From NCBI GenBank assembly GCA_003248315.1, contig QKWM01000004.1:1798001-1862000 (forward strand): 64,000 nt of DNA, written 5' to 3'. A model generated the notes under the pieces. The model was not told the DNA's origin, did no database searches, and saw only the letters and a list, made by a program, of their open reading frames with translations. The position numbers and the translations under genes are program-made. This document shows, piece after piece, positions 39,175 to 50,460 of the stretch (position 1 is its first letter; the number at the start of each line of letters is the position of its first letter). The DNA is from Streptomyces sp. SW4 (GTDB lineage: Bacteria; Actinomycetota; Actinomycetes; Streptomycetales; Streptomycetaceae).

Positions 39175-39330
39175 GGTGCCGCGTCCTCGCGGGTGCCCCG
39201 TCCTCGCCGGTGCCGCGGTCGTCGACGCGGTGCCCTGCTGTCGACGGTGCCGCGTCGTCGCCGGTGCCCTGCCGTCGACGGTGCCGCTTCTCGCCGGTGC
39301 CCTGCTGTCGACGGTGCCGCGTCGAGTCGG
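39175..39330. repeat. Minisatellite of about nine 17-bp GGTGCC units
   Basis: Nine units beginning GGTGCC, alternating roughly between GGTGCCGCGTCGTCGCC and GGTGCCCTGCTGTCGAC, which gives a 34-bp higher-order period. It fills half of the 309-base gap between the hydrolase start (39047) and the holB stop (39357). No gene is seen in the gap; its other half must hold the hydrolase promoter. Confidence 0.85.
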
Positions 39331-39356
39331 CCACAGCCCGGCACCCGCCCGCCTGC

Positions 39357-40561
39357 TCAGCCCGATCTGAGGGCCATCGTCATGGCCTCCACCGCCAGCA
39401 GCGGGGCCACGTTGCGGTCGAGGGCGTCCCGGCAGGCGGCGATCGCCTCGATGCGGCGCAGAGTGGCCTCCGGGGTGCTGCCGCGCGCGAGGCGTTCGAG
39501 CGCGTCCTCGGCGTCCGCGTTGGCGATGGCGACGCGTGAGCCGAGCTGGAGGGCGAGGACGTCGCGATAGAAGGCCGTGAGGTCGGTGAGGGCGAGGTCG
39601 AGGCTGTCGCGCTGGGTGCGCGTCCTGCGGCGCTTCTGCCGGTCCTCCAGCTCCTTCACGACGCCCGCGGTGCCCGCGGCAGCCGGCCGCCCTGGGCCGC
39701 GCCGAGCGCCGCCTTCAGCTCCTCGGTCTCCTTGGCGTCCATCTCCTCGCCGAGCTGCTTGGCGTCCTCGGTCGCCGCGTCGACCAGCTCCTGGGCGGCC
39801 TTGAGGGCACCGCCGATCTCCTCGACGCGGAGCGGCAGCTTGAGCACGGCCTCCCGGCGCCGGCGGGCAGCCGGGTCGGTGGCGAGGCGGCGGGCGCGGT
39901 CGATGTGCCCCTGGGTGGCCCGGGCCGCCGCCGCGGCGACGTCCGGCTCGATGCCCTCGCGGCGCACGAGCATGTCGGCGACGGCCTCGACGGACGGCGT
40001 CCGCAGGTTGAGGTGGCGGCAGCGGGAGCGGATCGTGGGCAGCACGTCCTCGATCGAGGGTGCGCACAGCAGCCAGACCGTGCGAGGGGCCGGTTCCTCG
40101 ACCGCCTTCAGGACGGCGTTGGCGGACTTCTCGTTCAGCCGCTCGGCGTCCTCGACCAGGATGATCTGCCAGCGGCCGTTCGCCGGCGAGGTGAAGGACT
40201 TGCGGACGGTGTCCCGCATGTCGTCCGCGAGGATCTGCGTGCCGACCGCGACGACGGTCGTGACGTCGGCGTGCGTGCCGACCAGCGCCGTGTGGCAGCC
40301 GTCGCAGAACCCGCAGCCGGGGGCGCCGCCGAGCGCCCGGTCGGGGCTCACGCACTGCAGAGCCGCGGCGAAGGCCCGCGCCGTCTGCGTCACGCCCGCG
40401 CCCGGCGGGCCGGTGAACAGCCAGGCGTGCGTCATCTTCGACGCCTCGGGCGGCGGGGCGTCGGCCGCGGCGGCGGTGACGAGGGCGTCGGCGTCCCGGG
40501 CGGCCGCGGCGAGCTGCTCGCTCACCTTCTCCTGCCCGACCAGGTCGTCCCACACGGTCAT
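39357..40561 (-). CDS. holB: DNA polymerase III delta' subunit, one frame break
   Basis: Clamp-loader subunit, about 402 residues, ATG 40561 (MTVWDDLVGQEKVSEQLAAA). The P-loop is degenerate, GPPGAGVTQTARAF, with Val in place of Lys, as expected for delta' which does not hydrolyse ATP. The zinc-binding cysteines are seen in CVSPDRALGGAPGCGFCDGC. SRC-like motif: TIRSRCRHLNLRTP. One base is lost near 39690 in a G/C run. The start ATG overlaps a TGA at 40558-40560 in the frame that may end tmk, suggesting translational coupling. Ends ...AVEAMTMALRSG. Confidence 0.93.
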
Positions 40562-40651
40562 GGGTCACGCCGTCCTTCCGTCAACACTGCGTCGTGGGCC
40601 GGGGCGCGCTGCCGGTGCCGACCGGCCGAGGCCGGGGCAGGCCCCGCGCCC

Positions 40652-43600
40652 TCATCGGCCATGCGGCCCTTCAGGCCCGGGTGATCCTTGCCCTTCAGGC
40701 CCGGGTGCCCTGGCCCTGAGGCCCGGGTGCCCTGGCCCCTCAGGCGGGCCCGGGTGGCCCTGGTGGGCCTTGCGGCCCTCGGGTCCCTGGTGCCCTCGGT
40801 GGCCCCTCGGGGGTGGCCCCCTGAGAGTGGCCCGGCCCGGCATCGGACGGCTGCCGCCCGATCCGCCGGTTGCGCCCGGTCCGCCATCCATTGTGCGGGC
40901 GGCCACTGACAACGGGAGCCGCGCCTCAGCGCCCCGGCCGCCCTTGCCGCCCCGACCACCCCGGCCGCGGCGGCCCTCGCCACCGTCCTCGTCGCCCTCG
41001 TCGTCGCCGCGCGGCCCCAGCAGCTCGTCGGCGAGCGTCGGCAGGTCGTCCAGCGGGGTCTCCTCGGCCCAGTCGGACCGCCGGCGACGGCGCTGCGCCT
41101 GCCGGGCGTCGGCACCGGCACCAGCTTCGGCACCGGTGCCGGAGGCCGCGTCGTCCTGGGGCTGCACCTGGGGCAGCTCGCGCGTGCGGTCCTCCTCGTC
41201 CCGGAAGAAGCCCGGCGGGACCCGGTCGGCCGGGTCGTCGCGCCGTACGGGCGGGAGCACGGCCGTGTCGTCGGCGGCGCCCTGCGGCACCTGGGGCAGC
41301 ACGGCGGTCTCGTCCGCCGCACCCGGCGGCACCTGGGGCAGCACCGCGGTCTCGTCCGACGCCCCGGGCGCCACCGGCGGCACCGGCGGCTTCGGCAGCT
41401 CGGCGGTCACCTCGGCCTCGGACGCGCCGGAACCGCCGTCCGAGCCGGAACGCCCGCCCGGCGCGCCGGACCGCTCGCCGGCCGCCACTGCCCGTCGCCC
41501 ACTGCCCCGTCGCCCGGTGCCCCGTCACGCGCGGGCTCCTCCCGCACCGGCCGCAGTACCGCCGTGTCCTCCCCCGGACCACCGGAGGGGTTCGACGGCG
41601 TCACCACGGGCGTCGGCACAGTCGCCGCGTCCGGTGCCGGCGCCGGGGACGAGGGCCGTGACGGCCGGGGGGCGTCCGCCGCGGACGGAGTCTCCGGCTT
41701 CGGACCGGCCGCCGCGGCCGCCGCCGCCTGCTCCGCGGCCCGGCGCGCCTCCTCGGCGCGCAGCAGGGCCTCCTCGGCCTTGCGCTGCTTCTCCAGGCGC
41801 CGTGCCTCGGCCTCGGCGCGCAGCCGCTCCTCTTCCTCGGCCTGCCTGCGGCGCCGCTCCTCCTCCGCCTTGCGGCGGGCCTCCTCCTCGGCCCGGGCCT
41901 TCTCCTCGGCCAGGAGCCTGGCCCGCTCCTCCTCGGCCTTGCGGCGCGCCTCCTCGGCCCGCCGGCGAGCCTCCTCCGCCTGCCGCTCCGCCTCGCGCCG
42001 CTGCGCCTCCTCCAGCTCGCGCCGCTTGCGCTCCTCCTCCTCGGCGCGCAGCCGCTCCAGCTGTTCCTGGCGCTCGCGCTCCAGGCGCTCCTCCTCGGCC
42101 TTGCGGGCGGCCTCTTCCTCGGCCTTGCGCCGGGCCTCCTCCTCGGCCTTGCGGCGCGCCTCCTCCCGGGCCTTGATCTCGGCCTCGGACAGCGGCAGCA
42201 CCTGGTCGAGCCGGTGCCGTACGACCGTGGTGACGGCCTCGGGCTCCTGGCCGGCGTCGACCACCAGGTAGCGCCCGGGTCGGCGGCGGCCAGGGTGAGG
42301 AAGCCGGCGCGCACGCGCGCGTGGAACTCGGCGGGCTCCGACTCCAGCCGGTCCGGCGCCTCGGTGAACCGCTCGCGCGCGGTCTCCGGCGCCACGTCCA
42401 GCAGCACGGTCAGGTGCGGGACGAGCCCGTTCGTCGCCCAGCGGTTGATGCGGGCGATCTCGGTGGGCGACAGGTCGCGGCCGGCGCCCTGGTAGGCCAC
42501 CGAGGAGTCGATGTACCGGTCGGAGATGACGACGGCGCCGCGCTCCAGGGCGGGCCGGACCACCGTGTCGACGTGCTCCGCGCGGTCGGCGGCGTACAGC
42601 AGGGCCTCCGCGCGGTGGGACAGGCCGGCGCTGGAGACGTCCAGCAGGATGGAGCGCAGGCGCTTGCCGACCGGCGTCGCCCCCGGCTCGCGCGTGAGCA
42701 CCACTTCGTGGCCCTTGGAGCGGATCCACTCCGCGAGGGCCTCGGCCTGGGTGGACTTGCCGGCGCCGTCGCCGCCCTCCAGGGCGATGAAGAAACCGTT
42801 CGACGCGGGCGCCTGCACAGGGTCGTCGCCGCCGAGCAGCGCGTCCCGCAGATCGTGGCGCAGCGGCACCCCGGAGCGGTCGTCCACCTTGGCGAGGACC
42901 AGCGCGGCCACGGGCAGCAGCAGGGCGCCGACCAGCATCAGCGTGAACGCGGCGCCGCCGTGCGCGAAGACGAACTTGCCGTTCTCCAGGCGGTGCGGTC
43001 CGATGCCCGCGGCCACCAGGGGCGCGACCACGGCGCCGAGGGCCACGCAGACCCGCACGCACGCGTGCAGGTGGTCCGTGATCCGCGCCCGGCGGTGGTC
43101 CTCGGTCTCCTGGTCGAGCAGCGTGTGCCCGGTGTTGGCGGCGACGCCCGCGGCGACTCCGGCCAGGGCCAGGATCAGCAGCACGCTGGTGTCGTCCGGC
43201 ACCAGTCCGGCGGCCAGCAGGGCGACACCGGCGAAGGCGATCGCCAGGGCGAGCAGCCGGCGCCGCGACAGGGAGGGCAGCAGGGCCGGGGCCGTACGGA
43301 TGCCGACGACGACACCGCCGGTCAGCGCGCCGACCATCAGTCCGTACAGCACCGGGCCGCCGCCCAGGTCCTTGGCGTGGAGCACCCCCACGGCGACCGC
43401 GGCCGAGACCGCGCAGGCGACCGAGGCGCCGGCGAGCACCAGCAGCGACAGCACGCCCGTGCGGCCCTTATCGGCGCCCGCGGCGGTCCGGGGCGGCGCA
43501 GGCCCTCCAGCGGCGACCGCGGGCGCGGCGTCCGCGTGGCGGGCAGCTCCAGGAAGGTCACCACGGACAGGGCCGCGGCGAACAGTCCGGCCGCGACGTA

Positions 43601-44320
43601 CGAGGCGAGCGCCGCCTGGTGCTCGGCGAACCAGCCGATGCCCGCGCCGAGCAGGTTGTTCAGCAGTCCGGCGACGACGAGCGTCACGGCGGCGAGCGGG
43701 ACGGCGACGAAGGCCGTGCGCAGCGACAGGCGGCGCAGGGCGTCCATGTGGTCCGGCAGCGGGCGTACGGTCGCGCCCTCCAGGGGCGGGGCGGGCAGCA
43801 GGGCGGGCGCCGCGCTCTCCCGGCAGACGCTCCAGAAGCGCTCGGCGACCCCGGTGACGAACACGGTCACCAGCAGCACGGCGAGGGCGTCGTCCGGCAG
43901 CCAGTCGATCCACAGGGGCGCCACGATCAGCAGGGCCGCCCGCAGCCCGTCGGCGCCGACCATGGTCCAGCGCCGGTCCAGCGGACCGTCCTGGGAGGTG
44001 AGCGACGTCAGCGGGCCGAGGAGGACGGCGCCGAAGAGCAGCGTCGCCAGGATGCGCACACCGAAAACCGTCGCCACTGCGAACGCCGCGCCCCGGTAGC
44101 CGCCGCCGAACGCCCCCGCGGCGATGGCCGCCTGGAGGGACAGCACGACGAGGACCAGGAGGGCGAGCGTGTCGCCGACACCGCCCACGAGCTGTGCGCT
44201 CCAGAGCCGCTTCAACTGCGGCTGGCGCAGCAGGGCGCGGACGGCGCGCTCGCGGGAGTCCGCGACCAGGGCGTCGTCCGGGGCCGGGTGAGGGGCCGTT
44301 GGCTGCTCGGCTCGCGTCAT
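40652..44320 (-). CDS. tmk: Membrane-domain/dTMP kinase fusion with coiled coil and repeat tail, frame breaks
   Basis: Streptomyces-type thymidylate kinase of over 1,200 codons. ATG 44320. Residues 1-470 are an MFS-like membrane domain (LVGGVGDTLALLVLVVLSLQ, LYGLMVGALTGGVVVGIRTA). The kinase follows: P-loop FIALEGGDGAGKSTQAEALA, DRX-type VISDRYIDSSVAYQGAGRDL, lid VLLDVAPETARERF. Then come a 200-residue Ala/Glu/Arg coiled coil (EEARRKAEEE units) and a disordered tail with TAVLPQVPPGAADE repeats. Breaks near 43488, 42278 and 41488. The end is uncertain: this frame stops at 40652 after collagen-like GPE/GHP text; another frame stops at 40558, overlapping holB. Confidence 0.88.
40655..40830. repeat. 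Gly-Pro-rich repeat DNA between tmk and holB
   Basis: Imperfect repeats of gcccgggtgccctgg with ccttcag and cctgagg variants. In two minus-strand frames this gives collagen-like Gly-x-y text (GPEGQGSPGPEGPHG; GPGHPGLKGKDHPGLKG). It could be the true tail of the tmk product or a spacer. Confidence 0.65.
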
Positions 44321-44534
44321 GCATTCAGCCTATCGGGACGCACCGACACTCCCGCGTGGATGCCCGAACGTACGCGCGCCCCGACACCGAATCGATGCCG
44401 GGGCGTTCGCTCTGCGAACTCCGTGCGCCGGGCGACGGGCCCGCGGCCGGGCACCGCACCCGGCACGGATGCGGCACGGGACGCACGAGACGACGGCACG
44501 GGACGCGGATGCCGAGCCGGGCCGGGTCGCCCCC

Positions 44535-44660
44535 ACCCGCCCGGTCCGCCGAGCCGCGCTCGGTCGCCCTCACCCGCCCGGTCCGCCGAGCCGCGCTCGG
44601 TCGCCCGGACCGGCCCGGTGCGCCGAGCCGGCGTCGGTCTCCCGAACCGGCCCGTCCCTG
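44535..44660. repeat. 37-bp tandem repeat between topA and tmk
   Basis: Three and a half copies with an exact 37-base period (copies begin at 44535, 44572, 44609, 44646). Each has the core cccggt-cgccgagccg-cgctcggtc; the first two contain a CCGAGC-CGC-GCTCGG hairpin. The 372-base gap 44321-44692 contains no gene. Confidence 0.85.
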
Positions 44661-44676
44661 AGCCGGGCTCAGGGAC
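44654..44676 (-). terminator. Hairpin after topA
   Basis: gtccctgagcc (44654-44664) and ggctcagggac (44666-44676) are exact complements, effectively a 9-10 bp stem with a tight loop, 17 bases after the topA stop. Confidence 0.6.
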
Positions 44677-44692
44677 CGTCCGCCTGCGCCGC

Positions 44693-47526
44693 TCAGTCCT
44701 CCGCGGTCTTGGAGGCCGCCGCCTTCTTCGCCGTCGTCGTCTTCTTGGCCGCCGTCTTCTTCGTGGCGGTCGTCTTCTTCGCGGCGGCGGTCTTCTTGGC
44801 GGCCGTCTTCTTCGCCGGGGCCTTCTTCGCGGTCGTCTTCTTGGCGGCCGACTTCTTCGCCGTCTTCTTCGCGGGCCCCTTGGCCCGCTTCTCGGCGAGC
44901 AGCTCGAAGCCCCGCTCCGGCGTGATCGTCTCGACGCTGTCGCCGGAGCGCAGGGTCGCGTTCGTCTCGCCGTCGGTGACGTACGGGCCGAAGCGGCCGT
45001 CCTTGACCACGACCGGCTTCTCGCTGACCGGGTCCGTGCCCAGCTCCTTCAGCGGCGGCTTGGCCGCGGCGCGACCGCGCTGCTTGGGCTGGGCGTAGAT
45101 CGCCTGCGCCTCCTCGAGCGTGATCGTGAAGATCTGCTCCTCGGACTGCAGGGACCGCGAGTCGGTGCCCTTCTTCAGGTACGGGCCGTAGCGGCCGTTC
45201 TGCGCGGTGATCTCCTGGCCGTCGGCGTCGGTGCCGACGACGCGCGGCAGCGACATCAGCTTCAGCGCGTCGTCCAGCGTCACCGTGTCCAGCGACATCG
45301 ACTTGAACAGCGACGCCGTCCGCGGCTTCACGGCGTTCTTGCCGGTCTTCGGGGTGCCCTCGGGGAGCACCTCGGTGACGTACGGGCCGTAGCGGCCGTC
45401 CTTGGCGACGATCGTGTGGCCGGTGGCCGGGTCGGTGCCCAGCTCGAAGTCACCGCTCGGCTTGGCGAGCAGTTCCTCGGCCAGCTCGACGGTCAGCTCG
45501 TCCGGGGCCAGGTCCGCCGGGATGTCGGCGCGCTGGTGCTGTTCGGTGTCCTTCTCGCCGCGCTCGATGTACGGGCCGTAGCGGCCGACGCGGAGCACGA
45601 TGTCGTTGCCGACGGGGAACGAGGAGACCTCGCGGGCGTCGATGGCGCCGAGGTCGGTCACGAGTTCCTTGAGGCCGCCGAGGTGGTCGCCGTCGCCGTT
45701 TCCGGCGTCGGCCGCGTCGCCGTTGGCGGCGCCCTCACCGAAGTAGAACCGCTTCAGCCACGGCACGGCCTGCGCCTCGCCGCGGGCGATGCGGTCGAGG
45801 TCGTCCTCCATCTTGGCGGTGAAGTCGTAGTCGACGAGCCGGCCGAAGTGCTTCTCCAGCAGGTTGACGACGGCGAAGGACAGGAACGACGGGACGAGCG
45901 CCGTGCCCTTCTTGAAGACGTAGCCGCGGTCGAGGATGGTGCCGATGATCGACGCGTACGTCGACGGGCGGCCGATCTCGCGCTCCTCCAGCTCCTTGAC
46001 CAGGGACGCCTCGGTGTAGCGGGCCGGGGGCTTGGTGGCGTGGCCGTCGACCGTGATCTCCTCGGCCGTCAGCCCGTCGCCCTCGGCGACCTGCGGCAGG
46101 CGGCGCTCGCGGTCGTCCAGCTCGGCGTTCGGGTCGTCGGCGCCCTCGACGTAGGCCTTGAGGAAGCCGTGGAAGGTGATCGTCTTGCCGGACGCGCTGA
46201 ACTCGACGTCCCGGCCGTCGGACGCCGTGCCGCCGATCTTGACGGTGACGCTGTTGCCGGTCGCGTCCTTCATCTGGGAGGCGACGGTCCGCTTCCAGAT
46301 CAGCTCGTACAGCTTGAACTGGTCGCCGGTCAGGCCGGTCTCCGCGGGGGTGCGGAAGCGGTCGCCGGAGGGGCGGATCGCCTCGTGCGCCTCCTGCGCG
46401 TTCTTGACCTTGCCGGCGTAGGTGCGCGGCTTGTCCGGCAGGTAGTCGGCGCCGTACAGCTGCGTGACCTGGGCACGGGCCGCGGCGACCGCCGTGTCGC
46501 TCAGCGTCGTGGAGTCCGTACGCATGTACGTGATGTAGCCGTTCTCGTACAGCTTCTGGGCGATCTGCATGGTCGCCTTGGCGCCGAAGCCGAGCTTGCG
46601 GCTCGCCTCCTGCTGGAGCGTGGTCGTACGGAACGGGGCGTACGGCGAGCGCCGGTACGGCTTGGACTCGACGGAGCGGACGGCGAACCGCGTGTTCTCC
46701 AGGGCGGCGGCGAGGGCGCGGGCGTTCGCCTCGTCGAGGTGGAGGGTGTTCGCGCTCTTGAGCTGTCCCAGGGAGTCGAAGTCGCGGCCCTGCGCGACCC
46801 GCCGGCCGTCGACGGTCTGGAGGCGGGCGACCAGCGACGACGGGTCCGACGCGTCCCCGCGCGGCCGGTCGCGAAGGTGCCCGTCAGGTCCCAGTACTCA
46901 GCAGAACGGAACGCCATGCGCTCGCGTTCCCGCTCGACCACGAGCCGGGTGGCGACGGACTGGACGCGGCCCGCCGACAGCCGCGGCATGACCTTCTTCC
47001 ACAGCACCGGCGAGACCTCGTAGCCGTAGAGGCGGTCGAGGATGCGGCGGGTCTCCTGGGCGTCGACGAGCTTCTGGTTGAGCTGGCGCGGGTTGGCGAC
47101 GGCCTCCCGGATCGCGTCCTTGGTGATCTCGTGGAACACCATCCGCTTGACCGGGATCTTCGGCTTGAGCACTTCCTGGAGGTGCCAGGCGATGGCCTCG
47201 CCCTCGCGGTCCTCATCGGTGGCCAGGAAGAGTTCGTCGGACTCCTTGAGCAGGTCCTTGAGCTTCTTGACCTGCGCCTTCTTGTCCGCGTTCACCACAT
47301 AGATCGGCTGGAAGTCGTGTTCGACGTCCACACCGAGACGGCGGACCTCGCCGGTGTACTTCTCGGGTACCTCGGCGGCGCCGTTGGGGAGGTCGCGGAT
47401 GTGCCCGACGCTCGCCTCGACGACGTATCCGGGGCCGAGGTAGCCCTTGATCGTCTTCGCCTTGGCAGGCGACTCGACGATGACGAGTCGGCGGCCGCCC
47501 TTCGCGGTCTCGCTGGTCGGGGACAA
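44693..47526 (-). CDS. topA: DNA topoisomerase I, one frame break
   Basis: Type IA topoisomerase, about 944 residues. TTG start at 47526 ([20 protein letters not shown]) after GGAGAGAAG, as in S. coelicolor. Toprim: [16 protein letters not shown] and [17 protein letters not shown]. Active-site Tyr in [15 protein letters not shown]. Several GRYGPY repeats form the C-terminal topo-specific domains, and the Lys/Ala-rich tail (KKTAAKKT units) binds DNA as in actinobacterial TopA. One base is lost near 46865. Negative supercoil removal; essential in Streptomyces. Confidence 0.96.
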
Positions 47527-47794
47527 CTTCGCTCTTCTCTCCGGTCGACGCTGGGGCCTGACCCAGGCGCGGTTCCCGGGTCGGGTCTGCTTCCTTGTTC
47601 GCTCGTGACGCTGCGGAGTGTGACGGTACCTCCCGCCCCGTGTCAAACGGGAAAAGTCCGCAAGGGCCACTCGAACGGTAACCCGACGAACCCGGTTCCT
47701 GCCGCCCGGAGTGCCCAGGGACCTGTTCGACCGATCCGGAGCGCGAGCCCCGGTTACCGGGGACGGGGTGCCGCGGCCGTCCGGAACCCGCCTC

Positions 47795-47992
47795 TCAGAC
47801 GCGGGTCAGGCACCAGGCGCCGACGGCCAGGGCGGCCACGGCGGTCACGCTCGCGAAAGTCGCCGATGCGACCTGGTTCACACCCTGGGCGACCGGCCTG
47901 CGGTGCCGCACACGGGCCGCGGTCCACACCAGCAGACCCGCTCCGAACAGGGCGAACACCATTCCCGCGAAGATCGCCGGTCCGCGCTCCAT
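47795..47992 (-). CDS. Small two-TM membrane protein
   Basis: 65 residues from ATG 47992 after AGGAG. Two hydrophobic segments: [20 protein letters not shown] and [19 protein letters not shown], separated by a basic loop ([11 protein letters not shown]). Function unknown; it lies between topA and the methyltransferase gene. Intact. Confidence 0.7.
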   Translation of the reverse strand: MERGPAIFAGMVFALFGAGLLVWTAARVRHRRPVAQGVNQVASATFASVTAVAALAVGAWCLTRV

Positions 47993-48169
47993 GGATTCCC
48001 GTGCTCCTCTTCTCCGCCCGCGAGTGCCCAGCCTCGGCGAGACTGACACGTGCGGGCGGCGAACAGGCGAATCCCGGGTGAACGGCGAGCCGCCGGCCGG
48101 CGGCATGGCTCGATCGCCCCACTGCCTCCGGGTGCCCTCGGTCTCACCCGGCTCACGCCGCCGGTCGGC

Positions 48170-49685
48170 TCACCCCGCCGGTTCGAGGAACCCCTGCTCC
48201 ACCAGCAGGCGGATCTGCGCCGGCGTGCGGTCGCGGAGCAGGACCGGGTCCTCGCCCACCAGCTGGGCGATGGCGTCCAGGATGCGGCCGGCGCTCATCG
48301 TGCCGTCGCAGACGCCCGCGAAGCCGGCGCCGACGGTGTCGACCCGGGTGGCCCGGCGCATGCCGCGGTTCTGCCGCAGCACGACGTGCTCCGGGTCCTC
48401 GGCGCCCGGCAGCCCGACCTGCTCCTGGACGACCTCGGCGGCCAGCGTGAAGCGGGCCTCCAGCAGGGCCGCGTCGTCGTGGTCGCGCAGGTAGTCGATC
48501 CGGTCGAAGTGGGCCCGGACCGTCTCGCCGAGCGGCTGCTCGACCGGATGCGGCCACTCCTCCACGGTGACGGAGGGCTCGGCGGCCCCGGTGCGGCGCA
48601 GAGTGATCCAGCCGAAGCCGACCGCCTTGACCTTGCGCGCCTCGAACTCGTCCAGCCACGCGTCGTACCGCGCCTGGTACCGCGCCGCGTCGTCCCGGTG
48701 GTCCCCGGCGTCCCTGAGCCACAGCTCGGCGTACTGCGTGACGTCCTGGACCTCGCGCTGGACGATCCACGCGTCGCAGCCGCGCGGCACCCAGGAACGC
48801 AGCCGGTCCGTCCATTCCTCCCCTCCACGTGCTGCCAGTTGGCGAGGAACTGCGCGAACCCGCCCTCGGTCAGCCGGTCCCCCGCCTGCTGAACGAGCGT
48901 GCGGCACAGATCGTCCCGCCCATCCCGCCGTCCCGGTAGGTCAGCCGGGCGCCGGGGGAGATCACGAACGGCGGGTTGGAGACGATCAGGTCGTACCGCT
49001 CGTCCTCGCGGACCGGCGTGAACAGCGAGCCCTCGCGCAGGTCGGCGGCCGGCGCCCGGACAGCGCGAGGGTGAGGGCCGTGATGTGCAGGGCGCGCGGG
49101 TTGACGTCGGTGGCCGTCACGCGCGTGGCGTGCCGGGAGGCGTGCAGGGCCTGGATGCCGGAACCGGTGCCGAGGTCGAGGGCGGTGGCGACGGGCGTGC
49201 GGACGGTGATGCCGGCCAGCGTGGTGGAGGCGCCTCCGACGCCGAGGACGACGCCCTCCGCGCGGCTGCCGATCCCGCCGGCGCCGCCGACCGCGCAGCC
49301 CAGGTCGGACACGATGAACCAGTCCTCGCCGTCGGGTCCGCCGTACGGGCGCACGTCGACGGTGGCGGCCACCTCGCCCTCCCCGCGGGCACCAGCCACC
49401 CGCTGTCCAGGCACTCCTGGACGGGCAGGACGTCCGCCACGCGCGCGTGGGGCACGGGCTGCTGAAGGAGGAAGAGCCGGACGAGGAGTTCCAGCGGCGT
49501 GTCGCCGCGGGTGGCCCGGAGCGCGGGCACGGTCTCGCTGCGGGACAGCGCCGCGTAGGCGGGCGCGCCGAGCAGCTCCAGCAGTCCGTCGGCGGTGAAG
49601 GAGGCCCGAGCAGGGCGTCGCGCAGCCGCGCGGCGACGTCGGGCCGGTCGGTGGTGGGCAGGGCGGAGAGGCTGGCGTTACTCAC
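48170..49685 (-). CDS. Class I SAM methyltransferase with NPPF motif, five frame breaks
   Basis: About 506 residues, GTG 49685 (MSNASLSALPTTDRPDVAAR). The N-terminal domain (LVRLFLLQQPVPHARVADVL) precedes the Rossmann fold: motif I ALDLGTGSGIQALHASRHA, motif IV DLIVSNPPFVISPG (NPPF, as in HemK/RlmG-type N-methyltransferases). The C-terminal 200 residues (YDAWLDEFEARKVKAVGFGW) are specific to actinobacteria. Breaks near 49606, 49388, 49053, 48905 and 48828 each need one base. Target (rRNA or protein) not readable. Ends LVEQGFLEPAG. Confidence 0.83.
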
Positions 49686-49699
49686 GTCCCCATTGTGAC

Positions 49700-49721
49700 C
49701 CGCGCCCCGTGCGGGGCGCGG
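49700..49721 (-). terminator. Hairpin after lipoprotein gene
   Basis: ccgcgccccg (49700-49709) and cggggcgcgg (49712-49721) are exact complements; 12 bases after the lipoprotein stop on the minus strand. Confidence 0.65.
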
Positions 49722-49733
49722 GGCGACGGGACG

Positions 49734-50306
49734 TCAGCTCGTCGTGGCCGACGCCGAGGAGGTGGCCGACTTGCAGGCGGGCTGCTTGGCCATCGCCTGG
49801 CCGACCTCGCCCTCCTCCAGGGTCTTCAGGGCGTTGTTGCCGGTCCTGCCGAGCTTGTCGAGCTCGGTGGCGATGTCCTTGAGGCCGTCGGCGAACTTCG
49901 CCTGGTCCTTGGTCTCCAGGGCCTCGACCTTCTTCTTCAGGTCGGCGTAGGAGGCGGACAGGCCGTTGAGTTCGGCGACCGCGTCCTTCTGCTTCTTCTC
50001 GCCGTTCTCGACGTCGGGTGCGCCGGCCTTCTGCACGGCGGCGCCCATCGCCTTGTAGGCGTCGGACATGTCCTGGAAGGCCTTGGCGTCGGTCTTCTGG
50101 ACCTCTTCCGGCGTGCTGTTGTCCGAGGTCTCCTTCTGGATCGCTGCGTTGGCGGAGGCGATCTTCCGCGCCTGCGGCTGCACGGAGTCGCAGACGTCCT
50201 TGGCCCAGGAGTTCAGCTTTTCGCTGTTGTCGTCGCTGCCGCATCCCGTCAGCGCCAGTACCAGTACCGCACCGCCGGACAGTGCGGCCGCGAGCTTCTT
50301 GTTCAC
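49734..50306 (-). CDS. Small lipoprotein, helical
   Basis: 190 residues from GTG 50306 (MNKKLAAALSGGAVLVLALT) with GGAAGGG upstream; an ATG at 50324 is the alternative. Lipobox LTGC, then an Asp/Ser linker and a long helical domain (KVEALETKDQAKFADGLKDI). Two Cys in the mature part (KDVCDSV, PACKSA) could form a disulfide. No catalytic motif; function unknown. Lies between hppA and the methyltransferase gene. Intact frame. Confidence 0.8.
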   Translation of the reverse strand: MNKKLAAALSGGAVLVLALTGCGSDDNSEKLNSWAKDVCDSVQPQARKIASANAAIQKETSDNSTPEEVQKTDAKAFQDMSDAYKAMGAAVQKAGAPDVENGEKKQKDAVAELNGLSASYADLKKKVEALETKDQAKFADGLKDIATELDKLGRTGNNALKTLEEGEVGQAMAKQPACKSATSSASATTS

Positions 50307-50460
50307 CGGTTTGGTCCCTTCCATGGCTTCCGGCCCCGGAACATACACGCCATCTGGGCGACAACCGCGTGACCCATGCCCGGTATGACCGTTGTTGCAG
50401 CCATTTGCACCAAGCGGTGAGGGACGAGAGAAGGCTCACGGCCCGGGTGCGCACATGCGC

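Noticed and set aside
39175..39330. CRISPR array
   Set aside because: Units follow directly without unique spacers of constant size, and no cas gene is near. The same holds for the 37-bp repeats at 44535-44660.
43619..47023. A + strand frame of about 1,130 codons opposite tmk and topA
   Set aside because: Shadow of topA and tmk; no start context or motif, and topA on the other strand is unmistakable.
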